A stretch of DNA of 64,000 nt from Gnetum montanum (lineage: Eukaryota > Streptophyta > Gnetopsida > Gnetales > Gnetaceae), in the NCBI GenBank assembly GCA_015680685.1, contig MNCI01005936.1, forward strand, positions 1,031,998 through 1,095,997. Direction: 5' to 3'. A program made the translations under genes and the position numbers. Shown here piece by piece: positions 43,495 through 55,756 of the stretch (position 1 is the stretch's first letter; each line of letters starts with the position of its first letter). The notes beneath the pieces are model-generated. The model saw nothing but the letters and a program-made list of their open reading frames with translations, was not told where the DNA came from and did no database searches.

Positions 43495-44317
43495 TGATGA
43501 GCAGTAAGTGTTCCCTATGGTCAACCATACAAATCAAAAACATTCACATGCAATCTCATTGAATTTCATTGATGAAACTAGTATGGCATCTAGATTGTTA
43601 AGCATTGATCACGAGTTGCTATCTTCTCACTTAGACTAATATTAGCTTGATCATGTATGATTTAATCCAAAGTGAGGCACATGATTATTGATGTTATTGG
43701 GGCCTTAAACTAAATTGAATAACAACATAGAAATTAGTTATTTTATCTAATTAACAATATAATTATATTTCAAACTATCCTAAGGATGATGAGTGTTTTT
43801 TCCCAACTCATTGTACATGTTTTAAACTCACATATCCACTACTAGGATTACCAAGTGTCATGCTATTGGGTAAACCAAGAGATAACACTACTAGGATTAT
43901 CAACCAAATACATGTTTACACTTGAAACTAGTCATGCTCATTTTGCTAATTGATTAATGTTAATGAAAAATGTAAATATTAACTAGATACATGAATAGTA
44001 AATTGCATTGAAATAAAATCTATTTTAAGTCAAAGTGCTATAATGAATATGAATTAATTTCATTTTTTTTATCATTCATGGAATGTGTCCAAGTACAATG
44101 CCACTTGAATAAGATGCCATACAATTCACTCAAATCCACACTAGAGGTACTCATTGATTTCTTGCTAAGATTATGAAAGAAAACTATAAGAGTTTAGCTT
44201 TAATATTGATTAAATGATGGTAAATACGTGGTGGAAGCTCACATATTTATATGCTTATGGAGGATTACCATTGATGCATATACACCAACATAGATGGGAA
44301 TGCATTGACTAGGCTAT
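43495..44317 (-). repeat. 5' LTR of element D, cut by element V
   Basis: Begins TGATGAGCAGTAAGTGTTCC and shares the CACTACTAGGATTACCAAG region with its sister LTRs. The plus-strand right end (expected TTCATCA or CTTTATCA) is missing at 44,317, where element V starts. A stretch just after element V (53,613-53,663, ending GACTTTATCA) could be the missing end, which would make V nested in this LTR; that assignment is weak because no target duplication is visible. Confidence 0.65.
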
Positions 44318-45175
44318 TGATAAAGTCAATCTTTGTTACTCTATGATATTGTATCTATGATATCATAGCAATGATGTTGTAGATATAATGTTGTAACCCA
44401 CATCATTGTTGATACAATGTCTCAAGATGTCTACAACCTTATAAATACCAACACTTAGACACATAATCCACAACTTTTCATTTCACATCTTAGGAAAACT
44501 CTTGTATTTTGTTTACTAGTGATAGAGTGAATGCTATAGTGTGATGTTTAGTAGTTGAACAAAATCTTTATTCTAGCCAATTTTACTTGGATGTAGTTCA
44601 TGATAGTAGCAAAGATTGAGATTTCTTTCCACCATTGCAACATACACTTAGTTTTATTTGTTTACTTATAATAATTTTCATGTTTTCTTAGCTTAATCAT
44701 TTACATTTCCAAATCACTTTATTTTACATGTTCATTAGTAAAGTAGAATGAGAACAATTGGTTTCAAGATTTAAAGTGTAATCATTTGGTAGCTGAATAG
44801 TAGTTTCACTTGATTCACTTAGTGGTGAACTCTCTTGATAATCCTAGTAATGGTTACATGAGTCCAAGGTATGTCTAGAAAGATAGGAATGGATGCTCAT
44901 TTCTATAGAATAGAATAGATTTAGCATTTAACTTCATTTTCATTATGTTTGCACTTATGAGTAAAATTAGCCCTATAACATCACATAACATATGTCTCAC
45001 TATGAGTTAAACCATACACTTAGACTTTACTAACTCAAGGTGAGAAGAGAATGATCATGAACTTAATATCAATCACTAGCATAATTACACTGTGCATTCA
45101 TAGATTACAATCTAGTCATACGCTAGCACTCATGACTTGTATGGTAGAGTGTTGGGTTTGCTCCACCACTCATTA
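44318..45175 (+). repeat. 5' LTR of element V
   Basis: 858 bp, aligned with 52,776-53,612 (shared blocks such as TAGGAAAACTCTTG, GTGATGTTTAGTAGTTGAA and TTAGTTTTATTTGTTTACTTA). The U3 side has irregular ATGATATTGTATC/ATGATATCATAG repeats near 44,345-44,400. It is the inverse of the LTRs at 20,373, 40,876 and 43,495. Confidence 0.85.
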
Positions 45176-45194
45176 TTAGTGCCATTGTCGAGGA
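45176..45194 (+). promoter_or_regulatory. Primer-binding site of element V
   Basis: TTAGTGCCATTGTCGAGGA directly after the LTR matches the tRNA-Asp-complementary TGGCGCCGTTGCCGGGGA at most positions; all differences are transitions. Confidence 0.68.
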
Positions 45195-45651
45195 TGTGTC
45201 AATGTGTGCTAAGTAATTAATCTTTCAAAGTTCATTATGTCAAGAAATATAAAGTCAAATTTCATAATCCTTAAGTAATCCTAATAACACACACACTTAA
45301 CCAAGTATCACACATATAAAATGGCTTCAACACTTAAAGAAAAATTATCATCTTCCAAAGAGCTACAAAAGAACAATGATAGAACACATGATGATGAAGC
45401 ATAGAGTATGCCTATGTAAACACAAATCTCATATGCTCACACTGATTCTTATTATCCTAATTTCATATTCATCTTTCACCAAGATGGGTAGTTAAGGTGG
45501 AGGGACCTACAAAGCAACATCCTTTTGCCTCTAGAGCATTCAACACTAGCCATGCTTCAAATAGCTTTAAGAAGAATGAATCTAAGTCATGAAAGAGGGG
45601 TATCATGTGACCGAACACATGACTAGACCCTACTAACCCATAGAGGTACAA

Positions 45652-47240
45652 GTGCAAAGAGACACTGCTATGGAAACCAAATATGAGCATAACAAGGAAA
45701 TGCAAGTTAACTCTCCTGTTGTTCTAAAAGAACTTGATGGTGATGCATTTTTGATAAATAACCTTCACCATAATCATGAAGTCAATTTGCAAGTGCCTAT
45801 TATTCATCTAGAAGAACCTATCAAGGTACAACTACATTTAGCCCTTGTAGAAACACTCAGAAGAAAAGTAGAGGACTCTAAGTACAAGTGCAACTCAAGG
45901 ACTAGAGTTTCTGTTGGATCACAAAGAGATGAACTCCAGAGTTGTAGAAGAAGAACTAGTAGGAATCATTCTTCAACTGCTTTATCTTCCTCCTTATAAT
46001 TATCAATGGACTTTGATAGAAGGGGACAAAGGTTCAAAGATCATGATAGGAAAAGACATCAAGCTCATGATAGGCATGAATATTGTTGAAGGCATCTTGA
46101 TGAAGAAGATGAAGAGTATGAACCATGAATGGACAAGGACCAATATGAAGAAAGAGAGAGAGTGATATGAGTACCAAAGGAACCATCACTAAAATTGAGC
46201 ATATGAACCCTATGATCATGAAGAATCCATATTGAGTACTTGTAGCATGATCAACATAAGGGGATTAGTGTACATTCTAACTAGGCATATGAGAGATAGT
46301 CGCATTAAGCAACTTGATATGAACAATATTCCTAAGTTTGAAGGTGGGTATAACACAAGTCCACAACATCACCTTTAAGCATTTCATGATGCTTGTGCCT
46401 ACAGAATATTAGAAGTGATTGTTAAAAAATTTAGTCGTTTCCTCAAACACTCATCAAGGAGGCAAAAAGCTTACATAGATTATTAGAACCTAAATTAATC
46501 AAAAGGTGGAGTACCATGCTTGAAATATTCAATGATAAATACCAAACCTATTCTTGGATGTCCAACCTTAGAAAATAGATCTAGGATTGGAAGGAAGGGA
46601 TTCACAAATCCCATGATGTGGTAATAGGTAGATACTACACTCTTTTGCATAAGTGTCCAGACCATGAATTTTCCCAAAAAGAATAGTTTAGGCACATTAT
46701 CGATGGATTGAGGAATAAAACTAGAGAAACCTTTAGGATGTATGCCCAAGGGAGACTATTAGAAATGACCATTCAATTCAAAGGCTAATTGACCAAGTGG
46801 TAAAGGAAGAAGGAGAGTTAAAAAAGAGAGAATCAACAAAGAAATATAACTAAGATCCATCTATTAGAAAAAGAGATGTATGAATATGTGATAAACAAGA
46901 GGAAGAAACCTTAGAAGAGATGATTTAGAAAAAGATCCTACCGATTCAAAAATCTATCAATAAAATAGCAACTAAGGTAGAAAAGATGTGGGACTTAGTG
47001 GATGAAAAATTTTCTACAACCTTAAAAATTGTCATGTCATATCTCTCATCCTCAAGGGTGTAGTTGTGGACCAACACTTGGCAAAAAATTCCATGAATTA
47101 CTAATGAAAATGAAGGGTGTAGTTGTGGACCAACACTTTAGAATGTCAACACAGTCCTTACACCAGCCCATAATAGATGTGAGAAACAAGTGTGTGTACA
47201 AGGAGGAACAAGAGCCAATAAACCAAAATAAACCTAGTGG
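45652..47240 (+). pseudogene. Gag of element V
   Basis: An open N-terminal frame at 45,652-45,999 (VVLKELDGDAFLINNLHHNH, VQLHLALVETLRRKVEDSK) is followed by a basic Arg/Asp/Glu region, then NMNNIPKFEGGYNTSPQH near 46,320, the capsid blocks around 46,640-46,740 (CPDHEFSQKE, HIIDGLRNKTRET, FRMYAQG) and VVKEEGELKKRE (about 46,800). Near 46,990 is MWDLVDEKFSTTLK and at 47,029-47,244 a Cys-containing tail. Frameshifts and stops separate the blocks. The same motifs occur in elements II and D. As the only standard retroviral protein of this element, it would form the particle in which another element's RT acts. Confidence 0.72.
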
Positions 47241-49754
47241 CTAAAAATTGAGAATGTATTTGTGTAAAACATACATGAAAATGCTTGACTCACTTATTAA
47301 CTCTTGTCCTAAGAGAATGACCCAAACTAAGAAATCACAAAAGGAAAACCTAAATCATAATCATACACCAACAGATAATGGACATAAGGACTTAAAATTT
47401 GAATTTAAGAATAAAAAAAGAGTATAGTTGGACCTTTTGATATGGAAAGACCATCTAGCCCAACAAAATATACATCCTCAGATGATTAGAATTTGATTAC
47501 CATCAATATTACTTGGGATAATAACCAAAAATCTAAATCACTAAGAGTGGTAAATGAGAAATCTAGAGTGTATGATCCAAAGGATGTAGGGTCCATTTTT
47601 TGAATACTTGCCCATGAGTTCAGTCATGAGGGAGATGTATTACCTTGACTTAGGAATTAATAAGTGCTTTTCAAATTTTTTGTTTTTTTTCTTAGTACTT
47701 TCACATATTCTTTGATATCTTTTCATTATTTTATATTTTTTAATTTCTTAGTTGGTTGATATTCTTTAATATATTTCAAATTCTTTCTCCACTTTTCTAT
47801 TTCTTGTATAATTTTCATTATTTCTCTTATACATATTTTTGTTAATTTTTAATAAAATACACCAAATAAAGAAAGATGTAGTTCTAATAAGGTGAATATT
47901 ACCCTATATTAGCAAATCATAAGAAAATTATTACCTATACAATGAGACCACAACATCCATCCATCCATTCCAATAATAATAGGTTCTTACCATGGCCATA
48001 ATGATATTCTTCTCACAATAAAACTAAGAAAAAACTTGTAATCATTATGCTTGGATAGAAAAGTGAAGAACCAAGTGAGAATGACAAGGGTGTGCCATCA
48101 AGGGGACTTGTGGATTCTCTTGGATTACTATTGTAAGTTCTCTCTTGTTGTCAAGGATGTATTATTTTCTTGAAGATCTAATGAAAAGTGGAAGTAAGAG
48201 TATAATAAGTTTTGCCTTATCATGTCAATGGAAAGACCTATTATCCATGCTTGAAGGTATTCCGCTAGTAAGATCAACATAGTCAAAAATAAAATCCATG
48301 CACATAATAAATTTTTCAGGTTCCTATTGGAAAGACACATTACTCATGCCTAAAGGTAGGTAGCTTCTCAAAAATCCAAAAAATAAAGAGTGCAACTAAT
48401 AAACTCCTACCTTGAACAACATGTCAAGTGATAATACTCCTTGCAATATTGGTAGTCTTATGGTTATGAATCTTAGGGATGAAATAGTGCAATGTCATTG
48501 GAAGTGGTTGGGAATTTCTTTGAATCTTGAAAAGAAGGGCTAATAAATACTTTAACCATAGATTACACACAAGGATTCATTATGCCTATGGTAAGATACC
48601 TTACATCCTAGTTCTAATAATCCCTTCTACAGGCTATTTCACCTTACTATATATTTAATCATAACTTTATGGTTTTGTATAATATACTATTATTTCCCCA
48701 ATTTGGTGATACTAACATGTGTGCTTTACTAGATAGGTATACCTTACATTCAGCTCCTTGAGTGCCTATAGACACTTTTAGCCATAGTTATACACAGGCA
48801 CTATGGGTTGGAGGCTACTTTGGGGAGGATCCACTTGTATAACTCTTGTATTTCATACTTGAAAAGAAATTCCACATCATCTTGTGCCTTAAAAAATAAT
48901 CAAGATTTAATAAATACTTCCCATACCATCTAATAATCTATTCATACATCTATAATTCTTAACCCATCTCATATCTATTCAATAAACTTTTGTTTCCTAA
49001 GATTTTTTTCGTATGAACTTTGAATGCCAAATTCTTGAATAGTGTGCATCATTAATGACTCAAGATCCTTTGGACAAGCTTCACATCTTCCAAACATCCC
49101 AATTGACTTTTTTTCTAGAAAATTCAATGAAATTTTGAAATTTTTTTCACAATGAGATCATAGCTACGATGTTGTAGCTCCTACAATGTTGCATCTATGA
49201 TGTTTCACATATAAAAATAGTAAATCTATGAATGGGAGTGAGCAAAAATTTTTTTCCCTTCATTTTATAGCAAGGGAAGTTTTTGTAGCTTTTCCTCTAA
49301 GCTCTTGCACACTAACTTTCCAAGGCCATAATGTCATCCCAAAGCCCCAATTTTTGAAATTCTTGAACCTTGTTGATCCAAGAGTGTTCAATTAGTCATG
49401 GGAGAGTGCATTACATGAGTAACTAGAAACTTGAGCCAAAAATTTTCTAATGCCTAGAAGATACTATAAAGGGTAGATATAAGGAAATAATGAGAACCTT
49501 ATTATTACTTAATCAAACTTAAGCCAAATAACATAACAGATTCTCCTAAGTAACCATACCAACTATTTTAAGGCACAATAATCATGAAAATGATAACTGT
49601 GGAAGGTCATAAATAATTTAGGATATAACACTCAAGTGGTTTCATTTTGAAAATTTTTCTAAGTCTTCAATCATAATAAGATAAGAACTTTATCTAACCA
49701 AGAGTATAGGAAGGATAAGGAACCATTAAGCATTGATTTAAACACTCTAATGAT
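47241..49754 (+). other. Non-coding linker of element V
   Basis: No pol motif was found on either strand. A T-rich tract (47,640-47,850) and stretches resembling the element II linker (for example the segment around 48,540-48,620) are present. A run near 49,150-49,205 repeats short ATGTTG/ATGATGTT words like those in the LTR U3. Confidence 0.55.
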
Positions 49755-52580
49755 TTGAAAAATCTTATTAGTTGTAGATGGTTCCAAATAGACCAGGAGT
49801 TGAAGGAACTTCCTAACATGGGAGAAAAAGATCAAGAGGTCACGAGAGAGGCCAAGCAAGAGGCCCAATCCTATAGCATTCATCAACAAACTCCTACCAC
49901 CAAGAACTTAGCCCAAGGAGAGGTAGAAGTCCCACCAACACCTGAACAAGGGTAGCACCTCAAGCTATCTCTAGAATGCCTCCAAGTGATACAGGAAAAA
50001 TTCATCATGTTTATAGTCATTATGGAATTGAACTTTGGTCCTTTCATGGAGTTTTCTCTAGAAGCAGTGAAGATGCAACTCCAAGAATCTCCCCTATTGT
50101 CTACCTTATCTAACAATGGTGAATGATATCAAGGAGAAACCTACAAATTTTGGAAAAATAAACAAGCCAATGATATAGAAAAAATTAAAGAAGTCTCTGT
50201 ACCATATTCATTAGAGGGAATTTCAAAAGCCCTCAACATCCCAGATGAAGGAGTTAACATGGCACAAATCTCAACAAGATCAAACATCGATAAAAAAAAA
50301 GCTATGGTTACAAAGGGCATATAGAAAAGAGGAAAAGGATTATAGTGAGCTCATCGTTGAAGAGAAGAATTATTTTAAGATTGGAACCTATCATTTGTTT
50401 CTAATCAAAAGGCTCAATAGAATATCAACATATGTGACCATAGGAAGTGCCATTCTGATGGGAAAATTCAATGTCAACATCTTTCATTTATTTTTCCTCA
50501 AAATTCAAGGGTGGTTTAAATAGAAGAAGGTAGGGAAACTGACATTTTCATTTTCTTGCCTCATCAGAAAGTTATGCCAACAAGCCAAAATCCTTTGATA
50601 TACCAATGATGTCCCAAGTAAGGCCCAAAATACTTCCTATGAATAGATGTTCAAGTTGGTGCCACCAAAGAAAGATCATCTAGAGAATCCAGTAAGCATT
50701 GAGGGAGCTGTAGGTTCCACTCCTATTAGTAACATTCTAGCTACTACTTAGTAACAACAAGCAGGACCTAGCAACTATTTGAAAGCTGAACAACAACAAC
50801 AACAAGTTCCACCACCACAAGACTATGGACCATCTATGAACCACCTATAACAAATTGTAGAAATCACAAGCTAGGTAATAAGGGAGGGGGCTAATCTATA
50901 CAAAGTAAGAGAGAGCTTTGTCAAGTCTACTATATCCATAGATCTAGCAAGTGGGCAGGTGTCACTACAAATAGGAGGAGAGGATTACTAGGCATAATAA
51001 ATCTTAGGAAAGGCTATATCATTCCAAGTCATTCTAGAAATTGGTGAAGTAGCCACAATTATGATTATGTAGCACCAAGATGCTACAGAAGTAGCTAAAG
51101 TAATAATAGATCATATCAAGGAATTTTTCAATGGTCCTATTATGCCACCAACTAATATTTTTGGAGAAAGAGATGCTCAATTGCCTACCAATACCTTAAT
51201 GACTCTTGTAGAACATGAAGATGTTTTGGAAAAATTGCTATAGATGGGCTAGGTTATGTAAAATATTTTCAATATCCCCAATAATATCACTATAGTTCAA
51301 TTTAACTTTATTGTCAAAAAAGGAAAGTTTTTCATGGTTGAAACCAAGGTTGAACACATAGAAAACAAGGTGTAGAGGTTGCAAGAAGAACTATCCACCC
51401 TGAGAGCTAAAAGAAGAGACCCTGCACAATTTGTAGCACTCAACCATCTTGAAAAGTTTAAAACTAATAATGTAAATTAATTGATTATCCACAACATGAA
51501 AATGGAGAAAGAGAAGGAGAAGGCAATGTAGGATAGCCTAAACTTATGCACATGTAGGAGAAAGAGAAGGAGAAGGCAAATGGAGAAAGAGAAAGAGAAG
51601 GATAAGCCTAAACTTATGCACATGTCAAAGCATTCATAGCCTTATAAGAAGAGAATAAAAAATTTTTTGCTAACAATACTAGGTTGATAGATATTAGAAG
51701 CAGAAAAATGTTCTCAAAGAAAAAATTCATGAATTAAAAGAATAACTTATGAGTTCACTAGGATATGAGTTTCTTGGCTAGAGAAAATAGAAGCCTATCA
51801 ATGGAAGAAATCAATGCAATTTGTCAAAATTTTGTAATAGAAATTAGCATGTGACAAAACAAGGCCAAGAAGCATGAACAACTTAAGAAACACTTCAAAG
51901 ATTAGGTGGGCCTGTACAAACAGATAATTGAAAAAGAGATCTAAATGGAAAAGGCTAGAATGAACTCTATCTCAGCTAAAAATATAGACTGGTAGTTAAT
52001 TTTGGATAGCCTAGCCTATGTCCACCAAGATAAAGTGAAGAATAAGGACCTACAGATAGAAGACATAATAGAGTACATGGGATCAGTAAACCTTCAGTAT
52101 GCTAATCTGGACATGTTAATAGTAGGTAAGCCTAGAAATAACTTAGAACATGAAGTAGTGGCCATATATGTAATGTATGAGAATTTTGTTGATAGGAAAG
52201 ACACACTGTTGAAACTACATGTGGAAAACTTAGAGCTAGAAATTGTTAAGGCCAACTACCAAGTAAAGAAGGATGTAGTAGTAAACCTAGTGCATCACAT
52301 GCCAAACTACCAAGAACTAAGAAAGATAGCTGGGGCATTTGAAGAGGAGAGATGAAAATTTGCAACATGGTATGTAAAGGCCAATAAAATGTTTAGATAA
52401 TTGCCATGCCCATGGGATGTACCCACTCCATCCAATGTTACTCAACAAGCATGGATGGTACATGATCCTAGGATAGAAGAAGAAAAGCTTTAAATACTCT
52501 TAAATAGATATCAATTTCATAAGCTTGATGACAAGGGGAAGAATTTGATGGAAGAGGTTCCATTGCCTAAAACATGAACT
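49755..52580 (+). pseudogene. ORF2 of element V, unknown function with coiled coil
   Basis: Blocks in order: an acidic start open at 49,755-49,955; MELNFGPFMEFSLEAVKMQ (about 50,020); SLEGISKALNIPDEGVNMAQ (50,210-50,270); EEKNYFKIGTYHLFLIKRLN (about 50,360-50,420); LIRKLCQQAKIL (about 50,560); a Gln/Pro-rich stretch with CAA repeats (50,789-50,803); VIIDHIKEFFNGPI (about 51,110); then a long Lys/Glu/Leu coiled coil with internal duplication (51,490-51,630), ending in the open frame 52,002-52,355 (LEIVKANYQVKKDV, YQELRKIAGAFEEE) and MVHDPRIEEEKL. Scattered stops make it non-functional. The same protein is recognisable in element II and at 5467-6310. I do not know a named family for it; parts recall the putative plant transposon protein domain of Athila-like elements. 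Confidence 0.65.
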
Positions 52581-52762
52581 ACATCATGCTACTTCAAACT
52601 TTGTTTTAGTTTTTTTATGTAAGTGTGTCACCTTGTAAAAACACCATTAGGGAATTCTAACTCATGTATATAGTTCGTTAGTCATGTTAAATCAATTCTA
52701 CCTTCCAATTTTGTAAGGGACTTGATCTTCATTTTATTTTAACTTGAGGATGAGTTTCTAGT

Positions 52763-52775
52763 TAGTTGTGGGGTA
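52763..52775 (+). other. Polypurine tract of element V
   Basis: TAGTTGTGGGGTA directly precedes the LTR start TGATAAAG. The upstream context GGATGAGTTTC is shared with the tract of element II (GGATGAGTTTTTA on the minus strand), confirming the two belong to one family. Confidence 0.7.
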
Positions 52776-53612
52776 TGATAAAGTCAATTTTTGTTGCTTT
52801 GCAATATTGTAGCAATGATGTCATAAATACAATTTCATAACCCATGCTACATCATTTTGATACAATATCTCAAGATGTGTGCAATCCTATGAATACCAAC
52901 ACTTGGGCATTCAATCAACAAATTTTCATTCCAAGTCTTAGGAAAACTCTTGCAATTTATTTTCTTGGTTAGTAATAGAGTGAATTCTTGTAGTGTGATG
53001 TTTAGCAATTGAATAGAATCTTTATTCAAGTGAACTATTTTCTATCATTGCATCATCAACTTAGTTTTATTTGTTTACTTAGAATAAATTTCATGTTTTC
53101 TTATCTTAATCATTTACATTTCCAAAGCACTTTATTTGACCTGTTCATTAGTAAAGTGCAACAAGTATGACTAGTTTCTAGTGTTAAAGTGTAATCATTT
53201 GGTAATCCAGTATTGGTTTCATTTGATTCACTCAGTGGTAAAATCACTTGGTAATCCTAGTAATGGTTACATGAGTCTAAGGCATGTCTAGCAAGCCAAG
53301 AATGGATTCTCATCACTATAGGATAGAATAGATTTACATTTCTATCATTATTTGGATTTAACATTTAACATCCTTTTCATTATATTTTCACTTAGGAGTA
53401 AAATGAGCCCTACAAGATCACATAACAAATGCCTCATTGTAAGTTAAACCATACACTTAGACTTCACTAACTTAAGGTGAGAAGATAATGCTCACAAAAG
53501 TAATAGTAATCACTAGCATAATTACATTATCCATCTACAAATTATGATCTAGTCATGCATTAGCACTCATGACTTGTATGGTAGAGTGTTGTGATTCCTC
53601 CACCACTAATCA
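52776..53612 (+). repeat. 3' LTR of element V
   Basis: 837 bp, partner of 44,318-45,175, ending CCACCACTAATCA. The following bases do not repeat the five bases before the 5' LTR. Confidence 0.85.
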
Positions 53613-53663
53613 ATTGTGTTGATGGGCATGCATCCATGTAGCTAATTGACTTAGACTTTATCA

Positions 53664-55756
53664 AATTATTTCTTTAATTTTCACCATACATTGGTTTTTT
53701 AAATTTAATATTGGTTAACAGGCCAATATGTATGGTAGGATAGTGATAAGGAAAATGTTCACACTATTTTATGGATACAGAAACTTGTGCAGAAATTTCT
53801 AAAATGGAGCTTCGATAACAAATGAAAATTTTTAATATAGAGATTAGAAGATTCAATGAGATTGTGATTTTAATTTAGTAATTTTAAAATAAAACTAAAT
53901 GAATTTTCATTTAGATTTGATAATTAGAAACTTCAATAGTTATTTCTAATATTTTGTTGCTAGTTTCTATTTTTTAAGGTTCAAAACATATTGTGATTTA
54001 GATTCAGTAATTTTAAAATAAAACTAAATGAACAACCATGAAACATTGTATTGTCCATTATATCAAAATTATAAATAATTTAAATGAAACTAGAAAATGC
54101 TACATATTTGGTAATTTCTTTGCACATTTAGTAATTAGAAGCTTCAACGATTATTTTTAATATTTTGTTATTAGTTTCCATTTTTTAAAGCTTGCAAAGG
54201 CATTGTGATTGAACAAGCATGAAATATTGTAGCTAATTTAAATAAAACTATAGAATAAGCATGGTTGCAAGACAATTCAACAATTATTTTTAATATTTTG
54301 TTAGTTTCTCTTTTTTAAGCTTCAAAAGACATTGTGATTTGAATTTAGTAATTTAAGAAAAACTAAATGAACAACCATGAAACATCATATTACTCATTAA
54401 AATTATATATAATTTAATATTGAAACTAGAGAATAAGCATGGTTGCAAGGTAATTTCTTTTTGAATATTTTTTTAATATTGAAATTTCTTATTTAGGTTT
54501 GATCATTCCATTTTTCTTTGAAATTTTAATGAAACTAAAAAAAGTCTTCTTCCTTTTATAGAAATTAATGAAATTTTCCACATGCTTATGTTATGAATTT
54601 CCAGAATTTTTGTGATTCATGGCATTTTCAAGATATGATTTCTCTATTTACGGTGATTTCAAAAGTTAAATTTAGAAGCATTAAAATGATTATTACTAAT
54701 TATATGGAGAGATGACCGTCATTACTATAAATATAATACGAGAGATGTTTTCAATGTCATTTGTCTAATGTCTTAAAAATTGCCAAAAAATTTATATTTA
54801 ACCATGGAGAATTAACCGACACCATGTTCAAATTGCAAAAACATATGGATTTGACCATACAATAATCAATGGGAATATTCTACTTTTGACACTATGAAGA
54901 TTGAAATTGCCAAATAATTCACATTTTATTATGAAAAGAAATTTCACCTTTTCTATCATCATATTTATAAATTCAAATCACATGGTTGTGCTACTCATTC
55001 CCTGCTTTCTCTGAAGTTATTGCAATATTAAATAGAACTTGAATCTTACCAATGTGATTCCTAATAGTGAAGTTGTAGAAGATTCTATTTAAAATTAGCC
55101 AGAACAACCATCTTGTATAAAAAATAATATAATTCATAGAGGTCATGGTAGTGTCCATGGGCAAAGTGGAGGTTGAGGATGACCACCAATCATAGAGAGT
55201 ATATTTTCAAAATTGATAGCAATAGAGGAAAAAAGATAATTTCAAAAATAGGAATCAATATGATGTCAATGATAATGATAACAAGTTCAAAAAAATTTAA
55301 AAGCATAATTTATTTATAATTTTGTTATATAATCATTTTTCATTCATATTATTTTGAAATTATGAAATTTTTACATTATATATTTAACATTGCTAAATCT
55401 TATCGTTTAATTTTTGTACTTTAATTACAAATATTTTTAAAGATGTATTCATTTCTAATTTACTCTCACTAACTAGAGATTCATCCTCTTGAATGGTCAA
55501 TTGTAGTGATCATAATAATACAAATCATCAACAAGAAATGTAAGTTTTGATTGTCTACCATTGCTCAAGTTGTTATCTATTTTTATTTAATATTTTATTC
55601 ATATTTCTAAATATGATTAACTTTTGTTGCAGATCAAAAATGAATTTGAGCTTGCATATATTTATGCCAAAAATTGGTAGTATAGAATAACAATTGTGAG
55701 AAGATAGTTGACGAGCATAGTATCATGAGAGTAAACATAGAATAAGGAAATGTTAA
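53664..55756. other. AT-rich stretch with irregular direct repeats
   Basis: Between about 53,860 and 54,480 a unit containing TAATATTTTGTT, TTTTTTAAG and CATTGTGATT recurs three times (near 53,941, 54,151 and 54,284), with AACTAAATGAACAACCATGAAAC and GAATAAGCATGGTTGCAAG also repeated. Spacings of about 210 and 133 bp are irregular. No ORF is recognised. The right part (55,100-55,700) may be the 5' region of the Helitron that follows. Confidence 0.5.

Larger units (their letters stand above)
44318..53612 (+). mobile_element. Element V: complete pol-less LTR retrotransposon
   Basis: LTRs at 44,318-45,175 and 52,776-53,612 begin TGATAAAGTCAAT and end CTCATTA or CTAATCA. A tRNA-Asp-type primer site follows the first and a GTGGGGTA polypurine tract precedes the second. 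Internal order is gag (45,652-47,240), non-coding linker (to about 49,740) and ORF2 (49,755-52,580), the same plan as element II on the other strand. No RT, RNase H, protease or integrase motif was found in 7.6 kb of internal sequence. The flanks GCTAT and ATTGT do not match, so the target duplication is lost or one end was rearranged. Confidence 0.82.
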
